Shown piece after piece: positions 34,712 to 42,977 of a stretch of DNA of 64,000 nucleotides; position 1 is the stretch's first letter, and every line of letters starts with the position of its first letter. The position numbers were made by a program, and so were the translations under genes. The DNA is from CALABS01 sp050260775. GTDB taxonomy: Bacteria > Pseudomonadota > Alphaproteobacteria > Rhodospirillales > Magnetospirillaceae. The notes beneath the pieces were generated by a model. The model was given only the letters and a program-made list of their open reading frames with translations, was not told the DNA's origin and ran no database searches. Where the stretch lies: NCBI GenBank assembly GCA_050260775.1, contig JBLNCP010000005.1, forward strand, positions 1 through 64,000, in the 5' to 3' direction.

Positions 34712-35370
34712 GCGGCGGGCGCTTCCACACCAAGAACGAGGAGCCGCTCGAGGATTGGCTGCTGAGCTACGCCGACCTCATCACCCTGCTGATGGCGTTC
34801 TTCGTCATGATGGTCGCCATCTCCAAGCCCGATCAGTCGCTGTACGAGCAGGTGCAGTCCGGCATGGCCAAGGACGTGGGCGGGCGTCAGGTGGAGCGCC
34901 CGATCGCCAACGTCAAGCGGGAGCTCCAGGACGTGGTTGCCGCCTTTGACAGCCAGAACGCCGCCGACATCGGCACCGACGACCGCGGCATCGTGCTCAA
35001 TCTCGACGGCGGCACCCTGTTCGCCGCCGGATCGGCGGAACTGAAGCCCCAGGTGATGCCGCTCCTCAAGGAGATCGGCTCCACCTTGGCCAATCCGCGC
35101 TTCGCCGATTATCGCATCGAGATCCAGGGCCACACCGACGACACGCCGGTGAAGACCCCGCAATTCCCCAGCAATTTCGATCTGGCCGCCGCCCGCGCGC
35201 TGGCGACCATGCGGGCGATGGTCAGTTTCGGCGTCAACGAGGGGGCGATGCAGGTGACGTCCTTCGGGGCCACCGCCCCGCGCGTCCCCAATCACCTGGA
35301 TGACGGCACGCCCCTGCCCCAGAACCAGGCGCTCAACCGCCGCGTCGCGGTGCGGGTGTATCCAAGGTAG
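34708..35370 (+). CDS. motB: flagellar motor stator protein MotB
   Basis: A 220-residue peptidoglycan-anchored stator subunit. The single TM helix carries SYADLITLLMAFFVMMVAIS with the ion-binding Asp23. The C-terminal OmpA-like domain (IEIQGHTDDTPVKT; NRRVAVRVYPR) binds the cell wall. ATG 34708 overlaps the motA stop by 4 bases. The plug region after the TM is short. Together with motA this is a stand-alone stator operon outside any visible flagellar cluster, suggesting either the main or an accessory stator. Confidence 0.9.
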   Translation: MSGGRFHTKNEEPLEDWLLSYADLITLLMAFFVMMVAISKPDQSLYEQVQSGMAKDVGGRQVERPIANVKRELQDVVAAFDSQNAADIGTDDRGIVLNLDGGTLFAAGSAELKPQVMPLLKEIGSTLANPRFADYRIEIQGHTDDTPVKTPQFPSNFDLAAARALATMRAMVSFGVNEGAMQVTSFGATAPRVPNHLDDGTPLPQNQALNRRVAVRVYPR

Positions 35371-35375
35371 GCCGA

Positions 35376-35390
35376 TCCGCCGCAGGCGGA
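35376..35390. terminator. short hairpin between convergent motB and the MBL gene
   Basis: TCCGCC-GCA-GGCGGA forms a 6-bp stem in the 22-base gap between the two convergent stops. There is no T-run; terminator function is weakly supported. Confidence 0.3.
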
Positions 35391-35392
35391 GG

Positions 35393-36220
35393 TCACGCCA
35401 TGGTCAATTCCATGCCGTCGCGGGCGACCATGCTGCCCTCCCACATCAGGCGAGCCTGATCCTCGACGTGTTCCATGAAGGTGTCGACGTGGTCGGGATC
35501 GTGGTGGAAGATGGCGAGACGCTTGGCCTTGGCCGCCATGGCCAGACGCACCCCTTCCTGCCAGGTGGAATGGCCCCAGCCGACCTTGGCCGGCCATTCC
35601 TCGTCGGTGTAGGTGCTGTCGTAGATGACGAGGTCGGCGCCCTCGATCAGGGTGAGCACGTTGGCGTCGGGCTGGCCCGGCACATGCTCGGTGTCGGTGA
35701 CGTAGCACACGGACACGCCCTTGTATTCGATGCGGTAGCCGGTGGCGCCGTTGGGATGGCGTAGGGGCGCGGTGCGCACGGTGACGCCGGGGAACGGCGT
35801 CAGGCGGTCGCCCGCATTGAAGTCCTCGAAGTCCAGCACGCCCTTCATCGCGGTCAACGGCACCGGGAAGGTCGGGTTTTCCATCTGGTTGGCCAGCACC
35901 GCGCGGATGCCGCCCGGCTTGCCGGCCAGATGCCCGGCCATGATGCGCAGGCTGAATTTGGGGTCGAAGGCGGGGGCGAAGAACGGAAAGCCGTTGATGT
36001 GGTCCCAGTGGGTGTGGGTCAGCATCAGGATCGCCGACTGGACGCCCCGGCGGGTCAGGTCCTGCCCCAGCGCCCGGATACCGGTGCCGGCGTCAAGGAT
36101 GATGACGTTGCCGCCGACCTCGATCTCGACGCAGCTGGTATTGCCCCCGTAGATCACGTGTTCGGGCGAAGGACAGGCGATGCTTCCGCGCACGCCCCAG
36201 AACTTCACCTTGTACCCCAT
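35393..36220 (-). CDS. metallo-beta-lactamase-fold hydrolase
   Basis: A 275-residue MBL-fold enzyme without a signal peptide. The metal-binding motif is HTHWDH in LMLTHTHWDHINGFPFF; further ligands are His in LRHPNG, Asp in VTDTEH and His in FHHDPDH. The opening KVKFWGVRGSIACPSPEHVIYGGNTSCVEIE is characteristic of the group near PhnP and class III cyclic phosphodiesterases, which cleave phosphodiester bonds in small nucleotides. Located between motAB and a SAM adenosyltransferase; a signalling-nucleotide substrate is possible but not shown. Confidence 0.85.
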   Translation of the reverse strand: MGYKVKFWGVRGSIACPSPEHVIYGGNTSCVEIEVGGNVIILDAGTGIRALGQDLTRRGVQSAILMLTHTHWDHINGFPFFAPAFDPKFSLRIMAGHLAGKPGGIRAVLANQMENPTFPVPLTAMKGVLDFEDFNAGDRLTPFPGVTVRTAPLRHPNGATGYRIEYKGVSVCYVTDTEHVPGQPDANVLTLIEGADLVIYDSTYTDEEWPAKVGWGHSTWQEGVRLAMAAKAKRLAIFHHDPDHVDTFMEHVEDQARLMWEGSMVARDGMELTMA

Positions 36221-36261
36221 CGTGCGTCTCCGCCCCTCGAACCGGGGATATACTAGCTTTT

Positions 36262-37056
36262 TTATGGACGATTGGCATTGGTATTATCAGAGACGCTTTC
36301 CCAAGCCACCGCCTGCCCCGGCGAGAGGCCAAGGATGGCCTGGGCCGAGCCCCCCGCCACCGCGATTTCGACCAAGCCGCAAGAATTGACGTACCAGAAC
36401 GGTGTACCCGGCATGACGTCGCCAAAGGTGCGGGCCGCGTCGAGAACCGCCCCTCCCACCCTGAGGCGTGCGTTTACCCCCTCTGCCGGAGCCCGCAGCC
36501 CGGTCCAGGCATTGCCGTAGCCGTCGAAGTAGATCACCGCCGCCAGATCGTCGGGCCAATCGTTGGGGGCGGGCACGGGCATGGGCACCAGTCCCACGGC
36601 GTCGGGGGCGTCGCCCCGCGCGAGCCGCGCCGCCACCGGGGCGAACAGGTCGCGCCCGTGGAAGGTCGAGGACAGGCGCTCCGGTTTCCAGGCGATCTCC
36701 CAGCACCGGACATCGCGCCCCCGCCGCATCACCGCCTCGAACAGCCCGTTCGCCGGCCCGACGAACAGGCGGCCGTCGACCTCGGCCACCATCGGCGCGC
36801 GGGCGCCACCCACCCCGGGATCGACCACCGCGAACACCACCGCCTCGGGCGGCAGGTAGGGCACCAGCGCGGCCAGCAGATAGGCGGAGGCGCGCGGGTC
36901 GAAGGCGGGCGCATCGGCCATCAGGTCGACGACCGAGGCTTTGGGGGCCTCGCGCTGGAACACGATCCGCACCTGGCCAAGGTAAGGACCGTCGAAGCCG
37001 AAATCCGTGAAGGTGATGATCGGTCTGTGCACAACGGGGCTTCCTTGCAATCTCAT
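36262..37056 (-). CDS. SAM hydroxide adenosyltransferase (DUF62 family)
   Basis: A 264-residue protein of the fluorinase/chlorinase/duf62 fold. The N-terminus PIITFTDFGFDGPYLGQV and VVDPGVGGARAPMVAEV, with GPANGLFE, are diagnostic. The DUF62 group splits S-adenosylmethionine with water (hydroxide) to adenosine and methionine; the halogenase-specific loop is not recognisable here. The first codon may be ATG 37056, but GTG 37032 is preceded by AAGGAAG and gives VHRPIITFTDFG, so the true N-terminus may be shorter. It is separated by a ~240-base promoter region from the divergent GGDEF-EAL gene. Physiological role: SAM homeostasis, inferred. Confidence 0.85.
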   Translation of the reverse strand: MRLQGSPVVHRPIITFTDFGFDGPYLGQVRIVFQREAPKASVVDLMADAPAFDPRASAYLLAALVPYLPPEAVVFAVVDPGVGGARAPMVAEVDGRLFVGPANGLFEAVMRRGRDVRCWEIAWKPERLSSTFHGRDLFAPVAARLARGDAPDAVGLVPMPVPAPNDWPDDLAAVIYFDGYGNAWTGLRAPAEGVNARLRVGGAVLDAARTFGDVMPGTPFWYVNSCGLVEIAVAGGSAQAILGLSPGQAVAWESVSDNTNANRP

Positions 37057-37295
37057 CGTTTATTCGGTGTGCGCATCACGTCCGCCTCATGGAGACGGAA
37101 AAACGGGCAAAGATTTCTTCATGCCGATCGCGCCCCATCGGTCAGCAGAACGGTGGGCGCCTTCCCTTTGCATTACACCTTAATGCTTTTGGAAGGAGGG
37201 ATCGATTCCACTAGTTCCCCTGATGCCTTGTCGCAACCCACTCGAAAGGGTTATGTTCCCACTGACGAATATAGGGGTGCGGGCGGAGGAGTGGT

Positions 37296-39632
37296 ATGGA
37301 GTCACTGCCACAAACCAGCCAAGCGGGAATGCAGTCCCTCTTGGCACGCATTCTCGGCCGCCCGCGCACTTATGTCACGGCGGTGGCCATCCTCGGCAGC
37401 GGAGCGCTGATTGGCCTCGGTGCCCCCGAAATGGCGCCCAAGGTGGTTCCTTCCCCGCTTTCCTTCGGTGGATGGCTGCTGTTTGCCGGGGCACTGGTGC
37501 ATTTCGGCCTGGACCGCCGGGCGCGCCGCGCCGAGGACGCCTGCCAGAACCAGGCCCGCACCGCGCTGCGCGAAGCCGAAAGCAGCCTCAATGCCATCAT
37601 GGACGCGCTGCCCGACGCCCTGGTGGTGATCGACGCCAATTGCCTGGTCCGCTCCTTCAATCCTGCCGCCCGGCGCCTGTTCGGCGAAGCGATCTTGGAA
37701 TCCATCGACGGCCCGGTGGAGGACCTGCTGGCCGATCCGTTCGCCGGGCAATTGCGCGACCTGCTCGGACGCCACCTCGAGACCGGCGAGCCGCTGCCCA
37801 TCGCCGAGCGCCGGGAAGCGGTGGCGCTCCGTCGCGACGGGCAGACCCGGCCGGTCGAGATGTCGCTGGCCGAGACCGAGCGCGACGGCACCCGCCGCTT
37901 CATCCTGGTCCTGCACGACATCACCACGCGCAAGGGCACCCTGGCCCGCCTGGAAGTGGCCGACAAGGTGCTGGAAAGCACCATGGAAGGCGTCATGGTC
38001 ACCGACCGGCGCGGCACCATGCTGTGGGTCAATCAGGGTTTCTGCCGGATCTCCGGCTACGACCGCGAAGAGGTCATCGGCCAGAACGCCAGCATGCTGA
38101 AATCCGGCCTGCAGGGGGCCAAGTTCTACGGCGAGATGTGGTCGCAGATCCGCGAGACCGGCGAATGGGCCGGCGAGATCTGGAACCGGCGCAAGGACGG
38201 CGACGCCTATCCCGAATGGCTGACCATCAAGGCGTTGCCGGACGCCAGCGGCCAGGTCACCCGCTATGTCGGCGTGTTCTCGGACATCTCCAAGCACAAG
38301 CGGGCGGAAGAGACCATCCGCACGCTGACCTATTACGACGCGGTCACCCGCCTGCCCAACCGCTACCTGTTCATGGACCGCCTCAACCAGGCGATCGAGC
38401 GCAGCCAGCGCTCGGACCGCAAGATCGCGGTGGTGATGATCGGCCTGGACCGCTTCCGCCAGATCAACGAATCGCTTGGGCCGCAGACCGGCGACGCCCT
38501 GCTGCGCGCGGTGGCCGAGCGGCTGGCCACCTGCCTGCGCGGGCACGACACGGTGGCCCGCCTGCGCGGCAACACCTTCTGCTGCCTGCTCACCGAACTG
38601 GCGCAGAGCCATGATTCCCACATGGTCATCTCGCGGCTGATGGACTGTTTCACCGCCTCGTACCAGATCGGCGAACATGAGCTGTTCGTCACCGCCGCGG
38701 TCGGGGTCAGCGTCTATCCCATGGACGGCAACGACCCCGACGAACTGGTGCAGAAGGCCGAGACGGCCATGAACCGCTCCAAGGAACGCGCCGACAACAT
38801 CTACCAGTTCTACACGCCCGAGATGCACACCAACTCGGCGGAGCGGCTGCGGCTGGAGACCGAGTTGCGCAAGGCCCTGGCGCGCAACGAGTTCGTCGTC
38901 TACTACCAGCCCAAGGTCGAGACCTCCAGCGGCCGCATCGTCGGCGCCGAGGCACTGCTGCGCTGGGCCCACCACGAGATCGGCATGATCTCGCCCGGCG
39001 ACTTCATCCCGCTCGCCGAGGAAACCGGCCTGATCGTTCCCATCGGCCATTGGGTGCTCGAACACGTGTGCGGCCAGATCAAGGAATGGCAGGACGAAGG
39101 GCTGCTGCCGGTGCAGGTCGCCGTCAACATCTCGGCGCACCAGTTCCGGCAGCCCGACCTCATCGACCGGGTGGTGGCCGCCATGACCAACCACGGCATC
39201 GATCCCGCCCTCGTCGAGCTGGAACTGACCGAAAGCGCCGTGATGCGCAACGCCGAGGTGGCCATCCAGACGCTGATGGACCTGCACGCGCAGGGTGTCC
39301 GCCTTGCCGTCGACGACTTCGGCACCGGCTATTCTTCGCTCAGCTACCTGAAGAAGTTCCCGCTCGACAAGCTGAAGATCGACCGCTCGTTCGTGATGGA
39401 CATCGAGAGCAATCCGGCCAGCGTCGAGATCGTCGGCGCCATCATCGCCATGGCCCATTCGCTCAATCTTGCCGTCATCGGCGAAGGGGTCGAAACCGCC
39501 GCCCAACTGGCCATCCTGAAGACCCTGAAATGCGACGAGATCCAGGGCTTCTACTACGCCAAGCCCGTTCCCGCCGCGACGTTCGCCGCCATGCTCAAGA
39601 AGGGCCGGCTCAAGGGCCAGGCCGCCGCCTGA
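37296..39632 (+). CDS. PAS-GGDEF-EAL protein with degenerate GGDEF
   Basis: A 778-residue signalling protein. Two hydrophobic segments near the N-terminus (TYVTAVAILGSGALIGLGAP and PLSFGGWLLFAGALVHFGL), two PAS domains (about 95-210 and 222-340), a GGDEF-like domain (345-510) and an EAL domain (520-770). The cyclase signature GGDEF is replaced by RGNTF (424-428), so cyclase activity should be lost. The EAL domain keeps EALLRW (552-554), VNISAHQF, ELTESAV and DDFGTGYSS, so c-di-GMP phosphodiesterase activity is likely, with the GGDEF part perhaps a GTP sensor. ATG 37296 follows GGAGGA. It contrasts with the intact GGDEF protein at 32 kb. Confidence 0.92.
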   Translation: MESLPQTSQAGMQSLLARILGRPRTYVTAVAILGSGALIGLGAPEMAPKVVPSPLSFGGWLLFAGALVHFGLDRRARRAEDACQNQARTALREAESSLNAIMDALPDALVVIDANCLVRSFNPAARRLFGEAILESIDGPVEDLLADPFAGQLRDLLGRHLETGEPLPIAERREAVALRRDGQTRPVEMSLAETERDGTRRFILVLHDITTRKGTLARLEVADKVLESTMEGVMVTDRRGTMLWVNQGFCRISGYDREEVIGQNASMLKSGLQGAKFYGEMWSQIRETGEWAGEIWNRRKDGDAYPEWLTIKALPDASGQVTRYVGVFSDISKHKRAEETIRTLTYYDAVTRLPNRYLFMDRLNQAIERSQRSDRKIAVVMIGLDRFRQINESLGPQTGDALLRAVAERLATCLRGHDTVARLRGNTFCCLLTELAQSHDSHMVISRLMDCFTASYQIGEHELFVTAAVGVSVYPMDGNDPDELVQKAETAMNRSKERADNIYQFYTPEMHTNSAERLRLETELRKALARNEFVVYYQPKVETSSGRIVGAEALLRWAHHEIGMISPGDFIPLAEETGLIVPIGHWVLEHVCGQIKEWQDEGLLPVQVAVNISAHQFRQPDLIDRVVAAMTNHGIDPALVELELTESAVMRNAEVAIQTLMDLHAQGVRLAVDDFGTGYSSLSYLKKFPLDKLKIDRSFVMDIESNPASVEIVGAIIAMAHSLNLAVIGEGVETAAQLAILKTLKCDEIQGFYYAKPVPAATFAAMLKKGRLKGQAAA

Positions 39633-39654
39633 GGCAGCGGCCCGGTTTCCCCTC

Positions 39655-39903
39655 CTACATCACCAGGACGCGTTCGCCCGCCTTCATCTCCGGCACCGGC
39701 TCGTAGGCGACCAGCCAATAGCCGCCGACGTCGTGCCAGCGGGCGGTCAGGAAGTCCTCCACCACCTCGCGGTCGCCGATGTGCACGGCGGCGATCTCCA
39801 GGGCCTCCTCGGCCGTATCCGCCACCCGGCCCAGAACCTCGGTGATGCGGAAGGGCTTGCAGTCCTGGCCGGGGATGGTGGTCTGGATGACGACGAGAGG
39901 CAT
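39655..39903 (-). CDS. small uncharacterised cytoplasmic protein
   Basis: An 82-residue protein starting MPLVVIQTTIPGQD and ending KAGERVLVM. It reads as alternating strands and a helix (TEEALEIAAVHIGDREVVEDFL), with no membrane segment. Not recognised. It lies downstream of nnrS on the same strand with a 73-base gap and is convergent with the GGDEF-EAL gene. The clean RBS-like GGAGCC and compact fold make it a probable real gene. Confidence 0.6.
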   Translation of the reverse strand: MPLVVIQTTIPGQDCKPFRITEVLGRVADTAEEALEIAAVHIGDREVVEDFLTARWHDVGGYWLVAYEPVPEMKAGERVLVM

Positions 39904-39976
39904 AGTCCGAGGCTCCTGGCGAAAGTGTGGCAACCGCCTCTTCCTAGGGCTTGGCCCCTTGCCCAATGCTTAACCG

Positions 39977-41188
39977 CTAGCCCTCCCGCCCATCTGCGCG
40001 CGGACGCGTCACGATCGGCGCATAGACGATGACGAAGAGCAGCCAGGCCAGCGCCCAGCACAGCCCGCCGGCAATGGTCAGGACGAGCTGGGCATCCACC
40101 ATCAGCGGGGCCACGACCCGCAATGCGGCGCCCGCCGACACCAGGACATAGGCGGCCACGGTCAGCGACGACACCTCGAGGGGGTGCCCCGAGTGGCCGA
40201 GGGCGGCGCGGCTCATCACCGCCAGGATCATGGTGGCGATGCATCCGGCGGTCAGCGCGTGCACCGCGGCCGAGGGCGGCAGCGCCGGGATGAAGCTGGC
40301 CAGACCCAGGAGCGCCAGTCCGATCACCAGCCACAGATAGCCGAGATGGAGCACCCACAGGATGGGGTTGGCCAGCGTCTTGACGCCGTGCCAGCCCGCC
40401 AGCCGGACGAGGTGGATCGCGGCGGCCGCCAGCAGGGCGACGCCCGCCGCCGGAGAGGCCGGGAAGAAGGCGGCGAGCAGGCCGGCGACCGCGACGCTGC
40501 CGGCGGCCCCGCCCTTCTCGATCCAGCCGATGGGATTGACCTCGACGGGGCGGCCCTGCATGCGCAGCCAGTTCTGGGTGAAGGACGGGATGATGCGGCC
40601 GCCGACGACGGCGATCATCACCAGCACCATGGCGATGGCGGCATAGATGCCGGTCATGGCGTCGCCGCGCCCCCCCAGCAGCACCCAATGCACCCCGGCA
40701 TTGGCGAGCCAGAACGCCCCCAGGATGGGCAGGAAGGCGATGTTGCGGATCTTACCCGCCTGCACCAGCGGCTTGCCCACCAGCACCGCCAGCAGCGGCA
40801 GATAGGCGAGGTCGGCCGCCGCCACCAGCCAGCCGGGCAGCACGCCGCCCAGGGTGAACGCCACCCGGCCCAGCAGCCAGGCGGCGAACAGCACCATCAA
40901 CGGCCGGCCGCTGACATGGTGGGTGTTGGTCCAGTTGGGAACGGCGGTGAGCAGGAAGCCGCCGATGGCGGCACCGGCGAACCCGAACACCATCTCGTGG
41001 CCATGCCACACCGAGGGCTGATAGCCGACGCCCAGCGACAGGCCCCCCGTCCACACCAGCAGCCACAACGGCAGCATCAGAGCCGCTTGGATGCCGGCGA
41101 ACAGGAAGAAGGGTCGGAACCCGGCGGCGAAGAAGACGGGTCCGGGTTTGCCGCGGTACACCGGCTCGTGCAGCTGGATGGTGGCCAT
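39977..41188 (-). CDS. nnrS: NnrS family membrane protein (nitric oxide response)
   Basis: A 403-residue heme/copper-type membrane protein with about twelve hydrophobic segments. Family features are the N-terminal GFRPFFLFAGIQA, YQPSVWHGHEMVFGFAGAAIGGFLLTAVPNWT (WHGHEM and AVPNWT are strongly conserved), and SRAALGHSGHPLE near the end, whose His residues are candidate metal ligands. NnrS relieves nitric oxide stress in denitrifiers and pathogens; the mechanism is unclear. ATG 41188 is preceded by GGGAGAG. An FNR/NNR-like box lies about 110 bases upstream, consistent with induction under low oxygen or NO. No nitrite or NO reductase genes are in the window. Confidence 0.9.
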   Translation of the reverse strand: MATIQLHEPVYRGKPGPVFFAAGFRPFFLFAGIQAALMLPLWLLVWTGGLSLGVGYQPSVWHGHEMVFGFAGAAIGGFLLTAVPNWTNTHHVSGRPLMVLFAAWLLGRVAFTLGGVLPGWLVAAADLAYLPLLAVLVGKPLVQAGKIRNIAFLPILGAFWLANAGVHWVLLGGRGDAMTGIYAAIAMVLVMIAVVGGRIIPSFTQNWLRMQGRPVEVNPIGWIEKGGAAGSVAVAGLLAAFFPASPAAGVALLAAAAIHLVRLAGWHGVKTLANPILWVLHLGYLWLVIGLALLGLASFIPALPPSAAVHALTAGCIATMILAVMSRAALGHSGHPLEVSSLTVAAYVLVSAGAALRVVAPLMVDAQLVLTIAGGLCWALAWLLFVIVYAPIVTRPRADGREG

Positions 41189-41295
41189 GTCTTCTCTCCC
41201 TCGCGGTTCCTCCACCCCGTTCGGGCGGGCCATGGCGGGGACCTGACCCGCGCCTTGCGGCAGCGGATGACAGCGGAAAGGGCTAACCCTCGGCA

Positions 41296-41309
41296 TTGAT
41301 GGGGGTCAA
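41296..41309. promoter_or_regulatory. FNR/NNR-like box between nnrS and the alcohol dehydrogenase
   Basis: TTGAT-GGGG-GTCAA matches the FNR/Dnr/Nnr dyad TTGAT-N4-ATCAA with one mismatch in the second half. It is centred about 114 bases upstream of nnrS and 139 bases upstream of the divergent alcohol dehydrogenase. NnrS genes are typically controlled by NO- or oxygen-responsive Crp/Fnr proteins. Confidence 0.6.
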
Positions 41310-41441
41310 GCCGCCTCGTCTTCGCGATCCCATGCGGTACCACTGGTGGGAAACAATCGGATTCGCCAGGTGGTTCGCGTCGTCCCGGCGTCGGGGTTGC
41401 CTATGTGTCTGCACACAACCCCAAGCGACGCGGAGGCGAGG

Positions 41442-42479
41442 ATGAAAGCGCTGGTGTACCTAGGGCCGGGGCAAAAAGGCCTGGAGGAGCGCCCGGTTCC
41501 CCGCATCGGCCTGCCATCCGATGCCGTGGTCAAGGTCTCGAAGACCACGATCTGTGGCACCGACCTTCACATCCTGAAGGGCGACGTGCCAACCTGCCGG
41601 CCGGGAACGGTGCTGGGCCACGAGGGCGTCGGCGTGATCGAAGAGGTCGGCACCGGCGTCACCTCGTTCGGCAAGGGCGACCACGTCCTGATCTCCTGCA
41701 TTACCGCCTGCGGACGGTGCGAATACTGCCGTCGCGGGATGTATTCGCATTGCCTCACGGGCGGATGGATCCTCGGCAACACCATCGACGGCACCCAGGC
41801 GGAATACGTCCGCATTCCCCACGCCGACACCAGCCTCCATCACATCCCTTCGGGGATGGACGAGGAAGCGCTGGTCATGCTGAGCGACATCCTCCCCACC
41901 GGATTCGAATGCGGCGTGCTGAACGGCAAGGTCGAGCCGGGGTGCAGCGTCGCCATCGTGGGCGCCGGGCCGGTGGGACTCGCCGCGCTGCTGACCGCCC
42001 AATTCTTCACGCCCGGCAAGATCTTCATGATCGACTTGGACGACAACCGCCTCGAAGTGGCGCGGACCTTCGGAGCGACGTCCACCATCAACAGCGGCAA
42101 TGGAAACCCCGCCGAGGCGGTGATGGCCGAAACCGGCGGACGCGGCGTCGACGTCGCCATCGAGGCGGTCGGCGTTCCTGCCACCTTCGGCCTTTGCCAG
42201 GACATCATCGCCCCCGGCGGCGTCATCGCCAACGTGGGCGTGCACGGAGCGAAGGTCGACCTTCACCTCGAACGGCTGTGGGACCGCAACATCGCCATGA
42301 CCACCCGCCTGGTCGACACGGTGACGACGCCGATGTTGCTGAAGATCGTGCAGTCGAAAAAGCTCGACCCCAAGCGACTCATCACGCACAGCTTCAGCCT
42401 GGACGCGATTCTCGACGCTTACGAGACGTTCGGGCGGGCGGCCAAGCACAATGCGCTGAAAGTACTGATCGGGACCTGA
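41442..42479 (+). CDS. zinc-dependent alcohol dehydrogenase family protein
   Basis: A 345-residue medium-chain dehydrogenase. The catalytic zinc ligands are Cys in TICGTDLH and His in LGHEGVGV; the structural zinc site is intact (CGRCEYCRRGMYSHC, four Cys). The cofactor fold is IVGAGPVGLAALL, with Asp after FMIDLDDNR suggesting NAD preference. The open frame extends upstream to 41346, but MKALVYLGPGQKG at 41442 follows GGAGGCGAGG and is the family start. The substrate (alcohol, formaldehyde or another aldehyde) is not determinable. It is divergent from nnrS and may share the FNR-like box, suggesting expression under low oxygen. Confidence 0.9.
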   Translation: MKALVYLGPGQKGLEERPVPRIGLPSDAVVKVSKTTICGTDLHILKGDVPTCRPGTVLGHEGVGVIEEVGTGVTSFGKGDHVLISCITACGRCEYCRRGMYSHCLTGGWILGNTIDGTQAEYVRIPHADTSLHHIPSGMDEEALVMLSDILPTGFECGVLNGKVEPGCSVAIVGAGPVGLAALLTAQFFTPGKIFMIDLDDNRLEVARTFGATSTINSGNGNPAEAVMAETGGRGVDVAIEAVGVPATFGLCQDIIAPGGVIANVGVHGAKVDLHLERLWDRNIAMTTRLVDTVTTPMLLKIVQSKKLDPKRLITHSFSLDAILDAYETFGRAAKHNALKVLIGT

Positions 42480-42515
42480 AACCGGGCAAGGATCTGGGCC
42501 GGGAATAGCGCCGGC

Positions 42516-42977
42516 CTAGGTTGCCCGCGCCAGGCGGCCGTCGGGCCCATAGAGCTGGCCCGCGCGCTTCTCGAACGAATGCACCATCAGGCGGACGGCT
42601 TCGTTGAACAGGGCGCCGATGACCTTCTGCAGCAGCTTCGAGCGGAACTCGAAATCGACGTAGAAGTCGATGGTGGTCCCGCCGTCGGGCGCCGGCTCGA
42701 AGATCCAATGGTTGTTGAGATGGTGGAACGGGCCCTCGGTGTAGGTGACGTCGATGCGGCTTCTCGCCCGGTCGCACACCACCTTCGAGGTGTAGCGCTC
42801 GCGGATCATCTTGAAGCCGATGATCAGGTCGGCATAGAAGGTCGTCCCCTCCCGCCGGCGGATGCGCGCGGCGACGCACCAGGGCAGGAATTCCGGATAC
42901 TTCTCCACGTCGGCGACCATGTCGAACAACTGGTCCGGCGTGTAGGGCAGATAGCGCTTTTCCGCGTGAGTGGGCAT
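42516..42977 (-). CDS. Coq10/RatA family START-domain protein
   Basis: A 153-residue single START-type domain. Hallmarks are the N-terminal PYTPDQLFDMVADVEKYPEFLPWC, the central IRERYTSKV, and DFEFRSKLLQKVIG near the end. In mitochondria and bacteria the Coq10 group binds ubiquinone and aids respiratory electron flow; E. coli RatA is a ribosome-associated homologue. The ATG start touches the lipA stop (TAAATG), so translation is coupled. The lipA-coq10-like pair is typical of alphaproteobacteria. I favour a ubiquinone-related role given the neighbouring respiratory and lipoate genes, but do not exclude the toxin-like annotation. Confidence 0.88.
   Translation of the reverse strand: MPTHAEKRYLPYTPDQLFDMVADVEKYPEFLPWCVAARIRRREGTTFYADLIIGFKMIRERYTSKVVCDRARSRIDVTYTEGPFHHLNNHWIFEPAPDGGTTIDFYVDFEFRSKLLQKVIGALFNEAVRLMVHSFEKRAGQLYGPDGRLARAT

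Noticed and set aside
33133..35370. A 745-codon frame leading into motB
   Set aside because: The motB match begins at 34708; the preceding part shadows the GGDEF-EAL gene and motA.
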